Below, piece by piece: positions 62,817-64,000 of a DNA stretch of 64,000 nucleotides (its first letter is position 1; each line of letters starts with the position of its first letter). Location: contig NZ_CP009574.1 in the NCBI RefSeq assembly GCF_000764555.1, positions 1,736,001 to 1,800,000 on the forward strand, in the 5' to 3' direction. The notes below the pieces were generated by a model. It was given only the letters and a program-made list of their open reading frames with translations. It did not search any database and was not told the DNA's origin. The translations under genes and the position numbers were made by a program. This DNA comes from Candidatus Francisella endociliophora. Its GTDB lineage: Bacteria > Pseudomonadota > Gammaproteobacteria > Francisellales > Francisellaceae.

Positions 62817-62925
62817 AAAAGTAGTGCGTCATTGTGTCAGGTGGTCACTGAGCGAAGTCGAATGTGCTTGACCACACAATCTAACAACTAGCTTGTTATA
62901 AGCTAGTTGCTCAAGTACTACTTTT
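62817..62925. repeat. 109-bp palindromic element B with terminal inverted repeats
   Basis: AAAAGTAGTGC (62817-62827) and GTACTACTTTT (62915-62925) are near-perfect inverted ends. Inside are ATTGTG...CACAAT enclosing GGTCACTGAGCGAAGTCGAA, and a perfect 10-bp stem CAACTAGCTT/AAGCTAGTTG. Read as reverse complement it aligns end to end with element A at 8661-8739, but carries an extra core related to the repeat found inside recC, recB and recD. It sits between the helicase gene and ligA. Confidence 0.8.
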
Positions 62926-63037
62926 AGAAATGCTATGATATGTTGGAACAAATATCCTAACAGCTTTTCTATATCGCACACAATAGTATAAAATATCCAC
63001 AAGCAATCAAAAGATATTTATATAAATAGCAAAACCT

Positions 63038-64000
63038 ATGAATCCAAAGCATTTTTTAAATAAAGATTATACAGCTTTAGAACTTAATGATTTACAAGTT
63101 GAGATAACTAAATTAGCAGACTATCTTAATGAGCAAAGTTATCTATACCATACTTTAGATAAGCCAGTAATAGCTGATTCGGATTATGATTTATTATTCA
63201 AAAAACTTCAAGATTTGGTAGATGCTAATCCACAATTTAAACCAGCAAACTCAGTGTTGGATAGGGTCGGTGGAGAAGTTTTAGCTGGTTTTGAGACTAT
63301 CAAGCATAAAAAGAAAATGACCTCATTAGCTAATGTATTTAGCATAGAGGAACTTAGAGATTTTTACGATAAAATTGAATATGATATTGAACTTGAATGT
63401 GAACCAAAGATGGATGGTCTTGCAATTAGCATTTTTTATAAAAATGGTGAGTTAGATTATGCTGTTACAAGAGGTGATGGTATTCAAGGTGAAAAGGTTA
63501 CAGAAAATGTTAAAACTATACGTAATATTCCGCTCAAGCTAAACACTCAAAATCCACCACAAGAGCTAGAAGTTCGTGGGGAAATTATTTTAGATAAAAA
63601 AAGTTTTCTTGCTCTAAATGAGTATATGCAAACTAATGAAAATAAAACTTTTGCAAATCCTCGTAATGCAGCAGCAGGTAGTATTCGTATGCTAGATTCA
63701 AAGGTTGTAGCTAAGCGACCTTTGAAATTATATAGCTATGGTATTGGCTATTTTTCACAAGATTTTGTTTATCCAGAATCCCAGTTTGATTTGATGAATT
63801 TACTAAAAGAGTTTGGCTTTACAATTAGTGATAATATGTTTTTAGCAAAAACGTTTGATGATGTTGAAGCATATCATAGCAAGATGTCTCACCATCGTGC
63901 TGATTTAGCCTATGATATCGATGGCTTAGTTTTTAAGGTTAATAATATCAAGCTTCAAGATACTATTGGTTATACAGCAAGAGGGCCTAAGTGGGCTATA
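63038..64000 (+). CDS. ligA: NAD-dependent DNA ligase (5' part, cut by window end)
   Basis: The first 321 codons are seen without a stop. The adenylation domain has the catalytic lysine K124 in CEPKMDGLAI, preceded by the NAD-binding domain Ia (EQSYLYHTLDKPVIADSDYD) that marks bacterial LigA. TRGDGIQGEKVTENVKTI and FANPRNAAAGSIR are further conserved motifs. LigA seals nicks in replication and repair. The ATG at 63038 fits the usual LigA start; the C-terminal zinc finger, HhH and BRCT domains lie outside the window. Confidence 0.96.
   Translation, partial: MNPKHFLNKDYTALELNDLQVEITKLADYLNEQSYLYHTLDKPVIADSDYDLLFKKLQDLVDANPQFKPANSVLDRVGGEVLAGFETIKHKKKMTSLANVFSIEELRDFYDKIEYDIELECEPKMDGLAISIFYKNGELDYAVTRGDGIQGEKVTENVKTIRNIPLKLNTQNPPQELEVRGEIILDKKSFLALNEYMQTNENKTFANPRNAAAGSIRMLDSKVVAKRPLKLYSYGIGYFSQDFVYPESQFDLMNLLKEFGFTISDNMFLAKTFDDVEAYHSKMSHHRADLAYDIDGLVFKVNNIKLQDTIGYTARGPKWAI

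Noticed and set aside
1-64000. CRISPR array or prophage
   Set aside because: No regularly spaced direct repeats with unique spacers, no cas genes and no phage structural genes or integrase were seen.

Overview
The window is AT-rich chromosomal DNA (roughly one third G+C by eye) from a gammaproteobacterium that looks like Francisella (tularensis/novicida group or a close relative). I infer this from a second RNA polymerase alpha subunit gene beside a tRNA-Leu, from the rho-trxA / ppx-rarA-rpoA2 block next to the end of an O-antigen cluster, and from many small secreted proteins and lipoproteins of Francisella style. No database search was possible.

Layout. (1) 1-10.3 kb: the 3' end of a Wzy-type O-antigen cluster. 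It has a likely polymerase, a glycosyltransferase, a phospho-decoration module (TagD-like cytidylyltransferase, NodB-fold protein, LicD), and a nucleotide-sugar set (Gmd, an Fcl/ColC-like reductase, and a ColD-like dehydratase with His in place of the PLP lysine). Together these predict GDP-L-colitose. Behind them lie decayed manC and manB genes. (2) 10.4-15.5 kb: rho, trxA, ppx, rarA, rpoA2, tRNA-Leu(CAA). (3) 15.8-26.1 kb: a TDT-family transporter, TatD nuclease, cupin, TauE permease, YadGH ABC exporter, GtrB/ArnC-like glycosyltransferase, nadK, a lipoprotein, LysE exporter, trmB and two small genes. (4) 26.2-30.3 kb: a persulfide-handling operon (two-Cys ArsR repressor, YgaP-like rhodanese, CoA-disulfide reductase-rhodanese fusion, ETHE1-like dioxygenase, TauE exporter) behind a perfect palindromic operator placed on its promoter. 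(5) 30.3-46.6 kb: housekeeping genes (nusB, yafV, ybdL, proS, dsbB with a DUF5993-like partner, sufE, hemDXY, a glyoxalase-II-like hydrolase, feoA), a 560-aa pentapeptide-repeat membrane protein and several secreted proteins. (6) 46.7-47.5 kb: tRNA-Gly, tRNA-Cys, tRNA-Leu(UAA) and an orphan pseudopilin. (7) 47.6-61.6 kb: recC, then a complete type III restriction-modification pair and a small FUSC-like membrane protein, then recB-recD. (8) 61.7-64 kb: DEAD-box helicase, a palindromic repeat, and the 5' part of ligA.

The most unusual signals are these. A G+C-rich palindromic repeat is carried in frame inside recC, recB and recD, and a relative sits in an intergenic element 3' of the locus. Two larger palindromic elements (8.66 and 62.82 kb) share ends and show compensatory changes in an internal stem. 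A type III R-M system is nested between recC and recB. Two long hairpins flank the dsbB operon and have purine-rich (minus strand CUCCU-rich) loops. Colitose synthesis remains predicted although the adjacent manC/manB are broken.
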